Source of the DNA: JAPOUP01 sp965201085
Lineage (GTDB): Bacteria > Pseudomonadota > Alphaproteobacteria > Rhodobacterales > Rhodobacteraceae
Reading direction: 5' to 3'
DNA length: 64,000 bases
Assembly (NCBI GenBank): GCA_965201085.1
Contig: CBDAVS010000025.1
Span: 868,001-932,000 of the forward strand
The position numbers were made by a program, and so were the translations under genes. The notes beneath the pieces were generated by a model, which was given only the letters and a program-made list of their open reading frames with translations, did not search any database and was not told the DNA's origin. Below are positions 19,228 through 29,000 of this stretch, in pieces. The first letter of the stretch is position 1, and the number at the start of each line of letters is the position of its first letter.

Positions 19228-20961
19228 ATGAGGATGACAACGGAGGAAGCCTTCGTAAAGGTGCTGCAGCGGCACGGGATCGAGCATGCGTTTGGCATCA
19301 TCGGATCGGCGTTCATGCCGGTATCCGACCTGTTTCCGAAGGCTGGGATCACCTTCCGGGACTGTGCGCATGAAGGGTCAGGCGGGATGATGGCCGATGA
19401 TACCCACGAGCAATCGGCCGCATGTGCATGATGGTCGCGCAGAACGGTCCGGGGATCACGAATTTCGTGACGGTGGTCAAGACGGCTTACTGGAACCATA
19501 CGCCGCTGCTTCTCGTGACGCCACAGGCCGCCAACAGGACGATCGGCCAGGGCGGCTTACTGGAAGTCGAGCAGCTGGCCGCCTTCAGGGATATGGTCGC
19601 CTATCAGGAAGAGGTCCGGGATGGGGCGCGTGGCGGAGGTGCTCAACAGGGTGATCGCCAACGCCCGTCGGGCCAGCGCGCCGGCATAGATCAACGTACC
19701 CCGCGATGTCTGGACCCGGATCATTGACATCGACCTGCCTGCGGTGGTTGACTTCGAGCGTCCATCCGGTGGCGAGGCGGCGAAGCTTCTCGGCGATGCG
19801 GGGTTTCCGGTCATCCTCAATGGCGCCGGGGTTATCCTCGCGGGAGCGATACCGGCATCGAAAGCGCTTGCGGAGCGGCTCGATGCACCTGTCTGCGTGG
19901 GCTACCAGCATAACGACGCCTTCCCCGGCTCCCATCCGCTGTTCGCCGGACCATTGGGGTATAACGGCAACCGTGCGGGAATGGAGCTGATTTCGAAGGC
20001 GGATGTCGTTCTGGCGCTTGGAACACGGCTCAACCCGTTCTCGACGTTGCCCGGATACGGGCTGGATTACTGGCCCAAAGACGCGAAAATCATTCAGGTT
20101 GACATAAATCCCGACCGGATCGGACTGACCAAACCGATCGAGGTGGGTATCGTCGGGGATGCGGCGAAGGTGGCTGCCGGGCTGCTGACGCGGCTTCCTG
20201 ACCGCGCCGGTGACGCGAATCGGGTTGAGCGCAGGGCGGTGATCGCGAAAACGAAATCAGCCTGGGCGCAGCGGCTTTCGAGCATGGATCATGAAGAGGA
20301 CGATCCCGGAACCACCTGGAACGAGCGCGCACGCGCGGCGAAACCGGACTGGATGAGCCCGCGCATGGCGTGGCGGGCGATTCAGGACGCGCTACCCAGG
20401 GATGCGATCATCTCCTCCGATATCGGAAACAACTGCGCCATAGGCAACGCCTATCCGACTTTTGAGGAAGGGAGGAAATACCTTGCTCCCGGACTGTTCG
20501 GGCCGTGCGGATACGGGCTTCCATCCATCATCGGCGCCAAGATCGGCTGTCCGGACGTTCCGGTGGTCGGCTTTGCGGGTGACGGAGCGTTCGGGATCGC
20601 GGTGACCGAGTTGACGGCGATCACCCAGATCGTGTTCCGGAACTACCAGTGGGGCGCGGAAAAGCGGAACTCGACTCTTTGGTACGATGACAATTTCGTG
20701 GGAACCGAGCTTGATGAGCGGGTAAGCTATTCCGCTATCGCCAAAGCCTGCGGGCTGCAGGGCGTGACCGTGCGCGCCATGGGCGAGCTGACGGACGCGC
20801 TGTCGCAGGCGATAAAGGACCAGATGGCCGGAACGACGACGCTGATCGAGGCGATGATCAACCAGGAACTGGGCGAGCCGTTCCGCCGTGACGCGATGAA
20901 GGCCCCTGTCGAAGTGGCGGGAATCGATGCCGGGGACATGCGGTCACAGTTGACGGCATAG
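19228..20961 (+). pseudogene. xsc: Sulfoacetaldehyde acetyltransferase (Xsc), multiply disrupted
   Basis: Xsc is a thiamine-diphosphate enzyme that converts sulfoacetaldehyde and phosphate to acetyl phosphate and sulfite, the last specific step of taurine breakdown. The start MRMTTEEAFVKVLQRHGIEH has AAGGAG at 19214-19219. The rest is clear (AQNGPGITNFVTVVKTAYWN, FRNYQWGAEKRNSTLWYDDN), but the frame shifts near 19420 and near 19615, and a TAG lies at 19687-19689. The ThDP region GDGAFGIAVTELTA is also shorter than in the family by several residues. The gene is non-functional. It lies 124 bp after the tauR remnant. Confidence 0.9.
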
Positions 20962-20998
20962 CGGCGTTTCACTCTGGAATGGGACTGCAGTGATCTAA

Positions 20999-21956
20999 GA
21001 GTTTGAATCATAAGTCACTGATATCATTAAACTATTGTTTTTCATGGAGTTGACGCCCTCGCCACCCGCCTGAGCAGGAACCGGCAGGCGGCCAGCTGCG
21101 CCCATGCCAGCGAGTTCTCACTGAGCCTTTCGTAATCTTTCGACAGGCGGCGGCACCGGCCCATCCAGGCGAAGGTCCGCTCCACCACCCAGCGGCGGTA
21201 GAGAACCGTGAACCCTTTGACATTCTTCGGTTTTTCGACGATCCTGATCACGTTCGACAACCCCATCCCCTCAAGCCGGTCCCGCAGCTTCGGACCCGCG
21301 TAGCCACCGTCGGCGAACAGCCTACACACCGTGGGCACCGTCTCCAGCAGCTTCGCGATCAGGTCCGGTGCGCCGTCCCGGTCCTGGATGTTGGCGGTGT
21401 GAACCGTCATGACGATCGGTGTGCCGTCGGCGTCCACGATCAGGTGCCTTTTCCTCCCCTTCACCTTCTTCCCGGCGTCGTAGCCGCGGGGCCCGCCGCT
21501 CTCCGTGGTCTTCACCGACTGGCTGTCGATCGAGGCGGCGGTCGGCTCCGCGGAGCGCCCCGAACACCGCCGCGCGAGGTCCCGGAGACGATGCACGAGA
21601 CGCTCCAGGAGCCCGCTCCGCCGCCATGCGTAAAAATAGTTCCGGTCGGTGGAAAACGGTGGATATCCAGAGGGTAACGCGCGCCACTGGCATCCCGTGG
21701 ACAGGATATACCGGCCCGCGTCGAACACCGACCGAAGGTCGACCTCGCGCGGCCGTCCCATCCTTCCCTGCTTCGGCAGCATCGGCTCGATGATGGTCCA
21801 TTCGGCGTCGGTCAGATCGTTTTGACTGTGGTCGTCCGGGCGCTTATGGAGCTGTTGGGTGGTCCTGTTCCAGGGCATGGCGATCTCCGGATTTGGTTGC
21901 TTTCACCAACCGGAATGCCACATCCTGCGGGACCACTCAACTTATGGAACAAACTC
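20999..21956 (-). mobile_element. Intact IS5-family element (IS1031-like), 958 bp
   Basis: The terminal inverted repeats are GAGTTTGAATCATAAGT (20999-21015) and, read inward from the right end, GAGTTTGTTCCATAAGT (21940-21956). Both sides carry TAA (20996-20998 and 21957-21959), a 3-bp target duplication of the TNA type expected for this IS5 subgroup. The single transposase gene is open. A decayed relative lies at 10576-11565, and a 36-bp piece of the same sequence is found at 34743-34778. Confidence 0.9.
21042..21878 (-). CDS. IS5-family transposase
   Basis: The 278-residue DDE transposase spans almost the whole element at 20999-21956. It opens with MPWNRTTQQLHKRPDDHSQN and the conserved LTDAEWTIIEPMLPK. 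The catalytic core has the first aspartate in TAASIDSQSVKT, the second in LFADGGYAGPK and the glutamate in RRWVVERTFAWMGRCRRL. Length and motifs are normal, and the frame is intact. This is one of two transposase sets in the window that look functional (the other is the IS66 set), so it could mobilise the related decayed copies in trans. Confidence 0.92.
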   Translation of the reverse strand: MPWNRTTQQLHKRPDDHSQNDLTDAEWTIIEPMLPKQGRMGRPREVDLRSVFDAGRYILSTGCQWRALPSGYPPFSTDRNYFYAWRRSGLLERLVHRLRDLARRCSGRSAEPTAASIDSQSVKTTESGGPRGYDAGKKVKGRKRHLIVDADGTPIVMTVHTANIQDRDGAPDLIAKLLETVPTVCRLFADGGYAGPKLRDRLEGMGLSNVIRIVEKPKNVKGFTVLYRRWVVERTFAWMGRCRRLSKDYERLSENSLAWAQLAACRFLLRRVARASTP

Positions 21957-22206
21957 TAAGTTTCTGAACTCCTATATTCATTCCCGTTCCATCTGCGTCC
22001 AGCGGATTCGGGCCTCTTGATATTGATTCGCTGGATGCAGGGCTTCGGGCAGTTCAATCGGCAGAGTGGAGCGGGCGGCATTTTGCAGCCAGGTCGCTAC
22101 GTCCAGGGATCGTAAGGGAAAAGCTGATCTGGACATTCCTGTTGGCAATCATCACCACAACCTCATCCGACCGGGTCGCCCACTCATCCGTACCCGAGGG
22201 CTTCGG

Positions 22207-22266
22207 GGTAGAGCAATGGGGTGAAAATCCTCGTGTCGGTGGTTCGATTCCGCCTTCCCCACCGCC
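22207..22266 (+). tRNA. tRNA-Phe(GAA)-like 3' remnant, probable attachment-site scar
   Basis: The stretch from GTAGAGCA through the GTGAAAATCC anticodon region and GTGTC variable loop to GGTGGTTCGATTCCGCC matches the 3' three-quarters of bacterial tRNA-Phe. The T stem pairs (GGTGG with CCGCC). The anticodon stem has mismatches, the 5' acceptor strand is missing and the 3' end reads CCCCACCGCCA. It is not a functional tRNA. Such 3' fragments are typical of the far end of an element that integrated into a tRNA gene. Confidence 0.5.
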
Positions 22267-22375
22267 ATTAAAGATGCCCCGGACTGGTGCCGGGGCTGCC
22301 TCAGGGTGTTATCTCGTATATCATAGCCGTTTTATAATCAGAAGTCAGGGTATAAATTTACAACTGCAATCGTCC

Positions 22376-22786
22376 CAGAGATTCCCACTAAGGTTATTCT
22401 GTCATTTATGTTGTTATATATCAGCATCCTGCCAGAGATGCCGGACAATATATTTCACAGGCTTTCTGGCCGAATCGGGTATCGTTGCGCAAACATAACG
22501 GAAAAGAGCGGAAACGATGACCCCGGAATCTTTCCGAAAGCATCCGTCGATGCCCGGCATGCTGCGCATGACGCGGTCGTGCCTCGACGGCATCCCCGGC
22601 CCGGTCCGCACCCGCGGCGCCAGCCTCTCCGACCGCCTGATATCGGGCCCCGCGGTGTTCATCCTGAAGACCCCGTCCCTCCTGCGGCACGACGTCCGGG
22701 CGAGGTCCGGCGCCGACCCCGTTCCGGAGCGCAGCCCGCGGACGCTGTTCGGCGTGAAAAAGCCACCGTCGGACACGCGGATGCGC
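22376..22786 (+). mobile_element. Remnant of an IS with CAGAGATTCCC ends
   Basis: CAGAGATTCCCACTAAG at 22376-22392 matches 16 of 17 bases of the terminal repeat of the MITE-like element at 41551-41701. Downstream, the frame from 22517 reads MRMTRSCLDGIPGPV, then RGASLSDRLISGPAVFILK and KKPPSDTRMR, the N-terminus of a DDE transposase family. The transposase is cut off at about 22786, where it fuses in frame to an unrelated nuclease remnant. Confidence 0.6.
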
Positions 22787-23236
22787 TTCGCCGCCGACCA
22801 GCTTAACCTGACCCTCGCGGCACCGGCGGTGAACCGCTGCGGTCACGGCGGTAAATGTGCGCACGATGCGGCCGAATGGCTTCCACCGATGAACCGGTGC
22901 TGGTTCGCTGCCCGCGTCGTGGCCGTCAAACGCAAATACCATCTGTCCGTCGACCGTCGGGAGGCGGATGCGCTGGAACGTGTGCTTTCCGGCTGCACGA
23001 GCGTCGATATGGTCATCGCGACCTAGGGGACCACCTTGCCAGCAAACCGTTCCCAATCACCTACGTCGGCACCGTCGGATCAATCGGTGGATGCCCTCGG
23101 TCTATGGGATGACAACGGCAATGGCCGCATCACCTGCAGCGAAGCCCGTCAGCATGGAATCGCACCGGTACCCCGCAGTCACCCCGCCTATCGGTTCATG
23201 CGGGATGGTGACGGAGACGGCGTGGCCTGCGAATAA
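22787..23236 (+). pseudogene. HNH/DUF1524-type nuclease C-terminus with Excalibur calcium-binding domain
   Basis: The first half reads NLTLAAPAVNRCG, then DAAEWLPPMNRCWFAARVVA and DRREADALERVLSGC, the C-terminal part of a DUF1524/GmrSD-type HNH nuclease as found in exported bacterial nucleases. After an in-frame TAG at 23024-23026 the same frame continues to a C-terminal Excalibur domain. Its calcium loops are DDNGNGRITC and DGDGDGVACE. The N-terminal signal and catalytic histidines are missing because the frame is joined to a transposase fragment upstream. It is therefore truncated and split by a nonsense codon. Confidence 0.65.
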
Positions 23237-23489
23237 GCGTATGCTCCATCTCGACTGAGGTGTCCGCACCGTCCACCGCTCCAAGGACACGGCTGAACCG
23301 CCGCCAACCCAGCGGATAGATGCAAAGATTACCGGTACCCGTGAATCGCCCCGTGGCAGGAATCCACCTTGGTTAGAAAGTATCGCGGCAAGGGCACTTG
23401 GATCGTGAGCGTCTGGTGTCCCTTCTCTGACAGTATCCTGCTCGAGCTTATAATGTCCATTTTCGATAGTGGACATTATGGGGTGGTCC
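23237..23489. promoter_or_regulatory. Leader of the IS66 element with a 10-bp palindrome
   Basis: ATAATGTCCA (23450-23459) and TGGACATTAT (23470-23479) form a perfect inverted repeat with a 10-nt loop, ending 10 nt before the tnpA start. It could be an operator or an element-end feature. The remaining bases show no gene and contain the unseen left end of the IS66 element. Confidence 0.4.
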
Positions 23490-23888
23490 ATGGGTACGAA
23501 GAAGGGGAGCAAGAAGCGGTTTTGGCCGGACGGTGAGAAGCGGTTGATCTGCCTGCAGACCAAAGCGCCGGGTGTTTCGGTTGCGAAGGTAGCGCGGCGC
23601 TATGCGATGAACGCGGACCTGATCCACGACTGGCTGCGCGATCCCCGGTTCGCGCCGGATGAGGATGAAAGTGCGATTGAAGCATCAAGTTTCCTTCCAG
23701 TGGAGATCGGGGCTGCGCCGCCCGTGCTGAGCCAACAGATAACTGCGGGCTCATCCGCGCTTTTGTTGGACGCCCCGCTGTCGGCTCAGCGGGTGGATAT
23801 CACGCTGTCGGATGGTCGGCGGATATTGGTTGAGGGCACGACAGCGCTATCGGCGGTTCTGGTGCTTGTGGAAGGGCTGATGCCGTGA
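23490..23888 (+). CDS. tnpA: IS66 accessory protein TnpA
   Basis: The 132-residue protein has a helix-turn-helix of the IS66 OrfA/IS3-like type (KRLICLQTKAPGVSVAKVAR, then NADLIHDWLRDPRF). The C-terminus reads VDITLSDGRRILVEG. I chose ATG 23490 because it gives the usual MGTKKGSKKRFW start and follows a GGGG-rich site, and the open frame to 23469 adds nothing conserved. Its last codons overlap the start of tnpB by 4 nt. It is required for IS66 transposition, although its exact function is unclear. Confidence 0.85.
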   Translation: MGTKKGSKKRFWPDGEKRLICLQTKAPGVSVAKVARRYAMNADLIHDWLRDPRFAPDEDESAIEASSFLPVEIGAAPPVLSQQITAGSSALLLDAPLSAQRVDITLSDGRRILVEGTTALSAVLVLVEGLMP

Positions 23889-24232
23889 TCCCGGTGCCGA
23901 GCAATACGCGGGTATGGCTGGCCGCCGGGGTGACGGACATGCGGCGCGGGTTCAACACACTGGCCGCTCAGGCGCGGCAGGTTCTGGAGGAAGACCCATA
24001 CTCCGGGCACATGTTTGTGTTCCGTGGCCGCCGGGGCGATCTGCTGAAGATCATCTGGTGGGATCAACAAGGAGCGTGCCTGTTCAGCAAGAGGCTAGAG
24101 CGCGGGCGGTTCGTCTGGCCTGCCGCGAAGGATGGCAGGGTTGGCCTGAGCCCGTCACAGCTGTCGATGCCGCTGGAGGGGATCGACTGGCGCATGCCGC
24201 GGAAGACGTGGAAGCCGCTGACGGCGGGATAG
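23885..24232 (+). CDS. tnpB: IS66 accessory protein TnpB
   Basis: The 115-residue protein has the family signature VWLAAGVTDMRRGFNTLAA, then HMFVFRGRRGDLLKIIWWD and LFSKRLERGRFVWP. It has normal length and an intact frame. It overlaps tnpA by 4 nt and precedes tnpC by 76 nt. TnpB is needed for transposition of IS66 elements and has no known enzymatic activity. Confidence 0.92.
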   Translation: MIPVPSNTRVWLAAGVTDMRRGFNTLAAQARQVLEEDPYSGHMFVFRGRRGDLLKIIWWDQQGACLFSKRLERGRFVWPAAKDGRVGLSPSQLSMPLEGIDWRMPRKTWKPLTAG

Positions 24233-24308
24233 GTCAAGGGCCGATAAAACATGGGCCTTGGCGCGGTTTTGCGTTCCGTCCCGTGGAGCGATCCGGTATG
24301 AAACGCCC

Positions 24309-25856
24309 ATGTTGGACGCGGTCAAATCCCTGCCGGACGGCCCCACCCAACTGAAGGGCCTAGTCTCTCGGATGGGTGAGGAGATCACGTCTCTTGCCTA
24401 CCAGGTTGAGAAGCTGAAGGCGGAACTGCACGGCCATCGCAAGGCACGGTTTGGCTCCAGACCAGAGAGCCTGGATCAACTGGCCCTCGATCTTCAGGAC
24501 GACCGGGAGATCGAGGCGGCCGCTGACGCGCAGCACGCCGAGCAGGATGCTGGCGATGAAGGCGAAGCCAAGCCGCCGCTCCCCAAGCGACAGCATAACC
24601 GCACCCCGCTGCCCGACCATCTGGACCGGCAGGATGAGGTTCTGAGCGCCGGTAAGGAATGCAATGACTGCGGCGGCTCCCTGCGTCAGGTCGGCGTGGA
24701 TGTCACCGAAGAACCGGAATACATCCCCGGACGCCCTGTCGTGCGCCGGACCATCCGCCCACGCATGGCCTGCACCTGCCGTGAGGCGTTCTCGCGGGCT
24801 CCCTTGCCCTCCCGCCCGATTGAACGTGGCCGCCCCGGCCCGGGCCTTCTGGCCCATGTGCCGGTCGGCAGATACTGCGACCACCTGCCGTTGGACCGGC
24901 AGTCCAAAATCTTCGCCCGCGAGAACGTGCATCCGCCGCGCTCCACGCTGACGGATTGGGTCGGGCGCAGCACCGCCCTGCCGGAACCGCTTGCCGATCA
25001 CATCGGCAAACCGGTCAGGGCGGGCCCCGCGCTGTTTGCCGATGACACCCCGGTCAGGCCGCAAAGCAGGCTCAAGCCAAAAAAGACCCAGACCGCGCGG
25101 CTCTGGAGCTATGTGCGCAATGAAGGCCCATGGTGTGGGGAGGCCCCACCCTGCGCGTGGTGCCAGTTCAGCACGGACCGCAAGGGTGAGCGGCCCGCAA
25201 ACCATCTCTCTGGCTATACCGGCACCGTGCATGCCGACGGCTTTGCCGGGTTCAACGGCTTGTTCGGGCCAGACAAAGCCGATGAGCGGGCCTGCATGGT
25301 GCATGTGCGCCGTAAATTTTACGACGAGGCCGAACGTATCAATGCGCCCATTGCCAAAGAAGCCGTCAAGCGGATCGGTAAGCTTTACGAAGTAGAGAAG
25401 GAAGCCAGAGGTAAATCCCCCGAGGAGCGCGTTGCCCTGCCCCAGGAGAAGGCCAAGCCCATCTTCGATGAACCGGAGAGCTGGCTACAGGCGCAACTGC
25501 CCAAGCTGTCGGGCAAGACCAAGCTGGCCGAAGCCATCCGCTATGCCCTGAGCCGCATGCCAAAGGCACGCGCCTGTCTCAGCGACGGGCGGTTGGAACC
25601 CGACAACAATATCTGTGAGCCATCAATCCGCCCCATTGCCCTGGGCCGCAGGAATTACTTCTTCATGGGCTCCGTGGGCGGCGGCAAGGCCGCCGCCATC
25701 GCCTACACCCTCATCGAGACCGCCAAGATGAATGGCGTCGATCCCGAGGCCCGGCTCACTTGGGTGCTTGAACGCCTGCCAGATCACAAGATCAACCGTA
25801 TCGATGAACTCATGCCATGGGCCTGGAAAGCCACAAACGCCACAAACGCGGGCTGA
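24309..25856 (+). CDS. tnpC: IS66 transposase TnpC
   Basis: The 515-residue DDE transposase starts at ATG 24309 (MLDAVKSLPDGPTQLK). It has an N-terminal coiled coil and leucine-zipper-like region (EEITSLAYQVEKLKAELHG), followed by the conserved KARFGSRPE. A zinc-finger-like segment with CNDCGGSL and CTCREAF comes next. The DDE domain includes FADDTPVRP, the HADGFAGFNGLF region, and the C-terminal DNNICEPSIRPIALGRRNY motif with its glutamate. The frame is intact, and with tnpA and tnpB the element appears competent. Confidence 0.93.
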   Translation: MLDAVKSLPDGPTQLKGLVSRMGEEITSLAYQVEKLKAELHGHRKARFGSRPESLDQLALDLQDDREIEAAADAQHAEQDAGDEGEAKPPLPKRQHNRTPLPDHLDRQDEVLSAGKECNDCGGSLRQVGVDVTEEPEYIPGRPVVRRTIRPRMACTCREAFSRAPLPSRPIERGRPGPGLLAHVPVGRYCDHLPLDRQSKIFARENVHPPRSTLTDWVGRSTALPEPLADHIGKPVRAGPALFADDTPVRPQSRLKPKKTQTARLWSYVRNEGPWCGEAPPCAWCQFSTDRKGERPANHLSGYTGTVHADGFAGFNGLFGPDKADERACMVHVRRKFYDEAERINAPIAKEAVKRIGKLYEVEKEARGKSPEERVALPQEKAKPIFDEPESWLQAQLPKLSGKTKLAEAIRYALSRMPKARACLSDGRLEPDNNICEPSIRPIALGRRNYFFMGSVGGGKAAAIAYTLIETAKMNGVDPEARLTWVLERLPDHKINRIDELMPWAWKATNATNAG

Positions 25857-26000
25857 CCGGACGGATACCTTGGATTGTTCAAGCATTTTGGTGTATAGCG
25901 CCAGTGAAATATGCGCGTACCCAATACCGGTGCCGCCACTTGCCAAGCGCTTCGGGAGTACCCGTCTGATAGCCTTGCTGGGAAAGGTGAGATTTCTGGA

Positions 26001-29000
26001 TTAGCAGGCTGTGGCTCCCGGTTTCCGCCATGCGAGAGCGATGAGTTCGGCAACTTCAAGAATCTCATCTTCATCAATGAACGGCACCTGCGCAAGTATG
26101 ATCCTGCCCTCACCGGAGAGTTTGGCCGCGAGGTGCCCCCTGCCAAGCAGGCGTTCCGCGCCGGCTTCGTCCATTACAAGTTCCGAATTCTTTTTGTCCG
26201 CTACCTTTAGGACGAGCCGATTAGACAGGTTCGCCCGCAACTGCATCGGTAAAGCGTCCCTGTCGGGGCGTTGTGTGACAAGTACCAGATTGATACCCGC
26301 CGCACGCGCCTTGACACCGAGGCGATTGACACTTGTCTCGACGGTTTCCCGGTACTCCTTGATCATCATCCAGTCAGCGAATTCATCATGGAACAACCAT
26401 ATCCGGGGCAAACGTCTATCGGGTTCGACTTTGCGGTTATACTGCGAAAGCTTGTAGACATAGGCACCAGCCAACAGGCGGTTGCGTCGCTCCATTTCAT
26501 CGACAAGCGCTTCCAATGCCGCAACGCCCTCGTCACGATCGGTAATCAGATCGCCGTCAAGGTGGGGCATCCGCCGAAGCCAGGGAAAGTCGATACCAGC
26601 TTTCGGGTCGATCATCTGGATACGGGCATGCGAAGGGGAATTCGTCGCGCAGATGTCCAGAAGCAGACACTGGACGAGCACGCCCTTGCCGCTTCCCGTC
26701 TCACCGGCGATAAGCGTATGCGGCCCGTGAGGCTGCAGCCCCCCAAAGCCATCCCCGACATTCAGATAGAGCAGTTCTCCGTCAGCTTCGCGCGCTCCCA
26801 GCAGCAAACTGGTGTTGGAAGCCTGTTCGCTCGTCTGGATCCTCCTTTGCCGCCAGAGATCGCTGAGGCGCAAGACCGTCCTGTTTGGACGGGCAACCAT
26901 GATCACCACCTCCATGGGCGCGGCGATGACGTTGATGACATCAATCGCATGGGAGGTGAGGAGTTCCTGACGCCGTTTTTCAACCTTTGGAACAGTCAGA
27001 TCGTCCGATCCGCGAAAACGGACAAGAGCGGCATTGGGGGTGAGACGCTGGCCGACTAGTTCAGCGCTCATACCGTAGCCGCGCAACGCACGCTGCAGCG
27101 ATGTAACCGTCCCGCCAAGCCAGCCTTTCGTTTCGCGGTCGTCCTCTTCAGAGATCCGCCCGGCGCTTACCCAGCGGTTGAGTTCGGGTGAGGGCAACCA
27201 GTCACAGCTAACTTCGGCGACCTGTGTGGCTTTTTCCGTATCTATTTCATTGGCTTTATCGCTCTCCGAAGATGTATGTTTTTCACCCGTTTCCCCAGCT
27301 TCCCGATTCGGTTTCCCCGCGCCGGTTTCCTTCGGTTCATCGTCCTGAGCTACCTTCACCGAAGATACGAGCGCCCCCTCCCACGCGGCGCGACCCGAAG
27401 TGGGAGGACCATCGCCAGCATCCGCATGGGATGCGAAACGCCGAAGCGCATCCGCCACGAGCGGTCTGTCAAAAATACACTGTTGGCAGTGTGAAATTCC
27501 CCTGAGTGGCTCGGGGCCACTGGCATCCACCTTCTGGAGATTGTCATGAACGAATACATGGGAAACACCTACAAGCTGAACGGGAACATTGTTCCGACGG
27601 ACTTCATCCGACCAGCGATGAAGCTTCCAACCGTTCAGGCGTCCCGGATCATCGAAAGGTTCCATCCTTTCGATCATGAAGTCCCCTAGACGGTGAAGCC
27701 ATATGTCACGATCAATTCGCCCGTGATCCGGGTCCAACGCGCGACTGACGCGCATAACCGTCTCCACAAGTTGTTTGGCGGATTTTGTGGCCTGCGCCTT
27801 GTAACCCGCCGAACCGACGTATTTGGCTTCGGAAATAACAACTTTCAGAACAGGTTTCCCGTCTTCAATCCGAGGTGCAAGCGCCATGATATCGGCGATC
27901 TGTTCCTCGCGCTGTCCAAACCAGGATGCGAAATCATCAAGAAAATACCAGCCAATCGGCAGGTCATCACCGCCCAGCGAAGACCGGATTTCCTGCATAG
28001 ACAGCACTACACCTAACAGCTCCTGAGCGTAATGACCGTAGCGCGCCGCACGCATGACAATTCGTCCAGAGATAGAATTGGCCTGATCTATGAACTTCTT
28101 GATGACGTCATTGTCTCCGTCTCTGATTTTCGGATCGACACTATCCAAACGCTCTCGAAGAAGCGCAGCAAGCACTCGCGGTTCAGATGTAGTGGAGACG
28201 ACGGTATTTCGGTCGGTTTTCCGGTCGTGTATATGCTGTATGACGTTTATACCGTTGTTCATCAGGAGCCTGCGGTCAACGAGATGATCGTAGTTCACGA
28301 CCCATTCGCCGATTCTGTGAGTCCGCGAAAACACATCCGCTATGGCACCGTCACTGAAACTTATTTCCCTGGCCGGAACGACGTCTCCCTGATGCGAGTT
28401 ATCCCCGTTCAGAAATATGTGGATAGCATTCAGGTAGATCTGCCCCTCACGGGTCTGCGACGGGGACGAAAGATATACGGAGGTGGCGTTGTCCGCGCGG
28501 CCGATTGGTCTCCGTCTCGACCAGCGAACGGGAACATGGCCCTTCATATCGGGGTTGCGATTAACCGGTGCCTGCTTCCAGACCAGTTTCGCGTTTCGCG
28601 CGATCACATCCTGCAAAACCACAAGATCCACTGCTCGGGCACCACCGTCGTCATTTACCGCATCCGCGTCGCGAAAGCCAACGCGCATACGCGATAGAAA
28701 GTCACGCGCGGCTTCGCTTGCCATGACCGATCCGGACTCGTAGCCAAACGACGCATTCTGCTGCTCATAGATGCGCCTCATGCTTAATGGATCCGAATGG
28801 GTCAGAAACAGATCGCACTGAAGCTCGTTCTCCTGCTGCACCTTGTCCGAGAGCTCATCCGCGAGTGCGCCCGGCAACGCTTTGGACTCCGCGTTGTACA
28901 GCACCACCGAAAAGTTGCTGCGTTCGTGGGGAAGCAGTTTGAGGTACCGCTCGCCCGCCGTACCGAAGGCCTTCGCTGCGGCCTGCGGGTCGATATCCCG

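Larger units (their letters stand above)
23450..25856 (+). mobile_element. Complete IS66-family element (coding core)
   Basis: Three consecutive genes tnpA, tnpB and tnpC in the canonical IS66 order are all open. The exact ends were not found, because terminal repeats and the 8-bp target duplication could not be recognised by eye. The element lies directly downstream of the 3' end of sspH, about 145 bp away. Confidence 0.85.

Noticed and set aside
23261..25880. TCCAAGG at both sides as IS66 terminal repeats.
   Set aside because: Only seven bases match. The target duplication is not visible, so the match may be chance.
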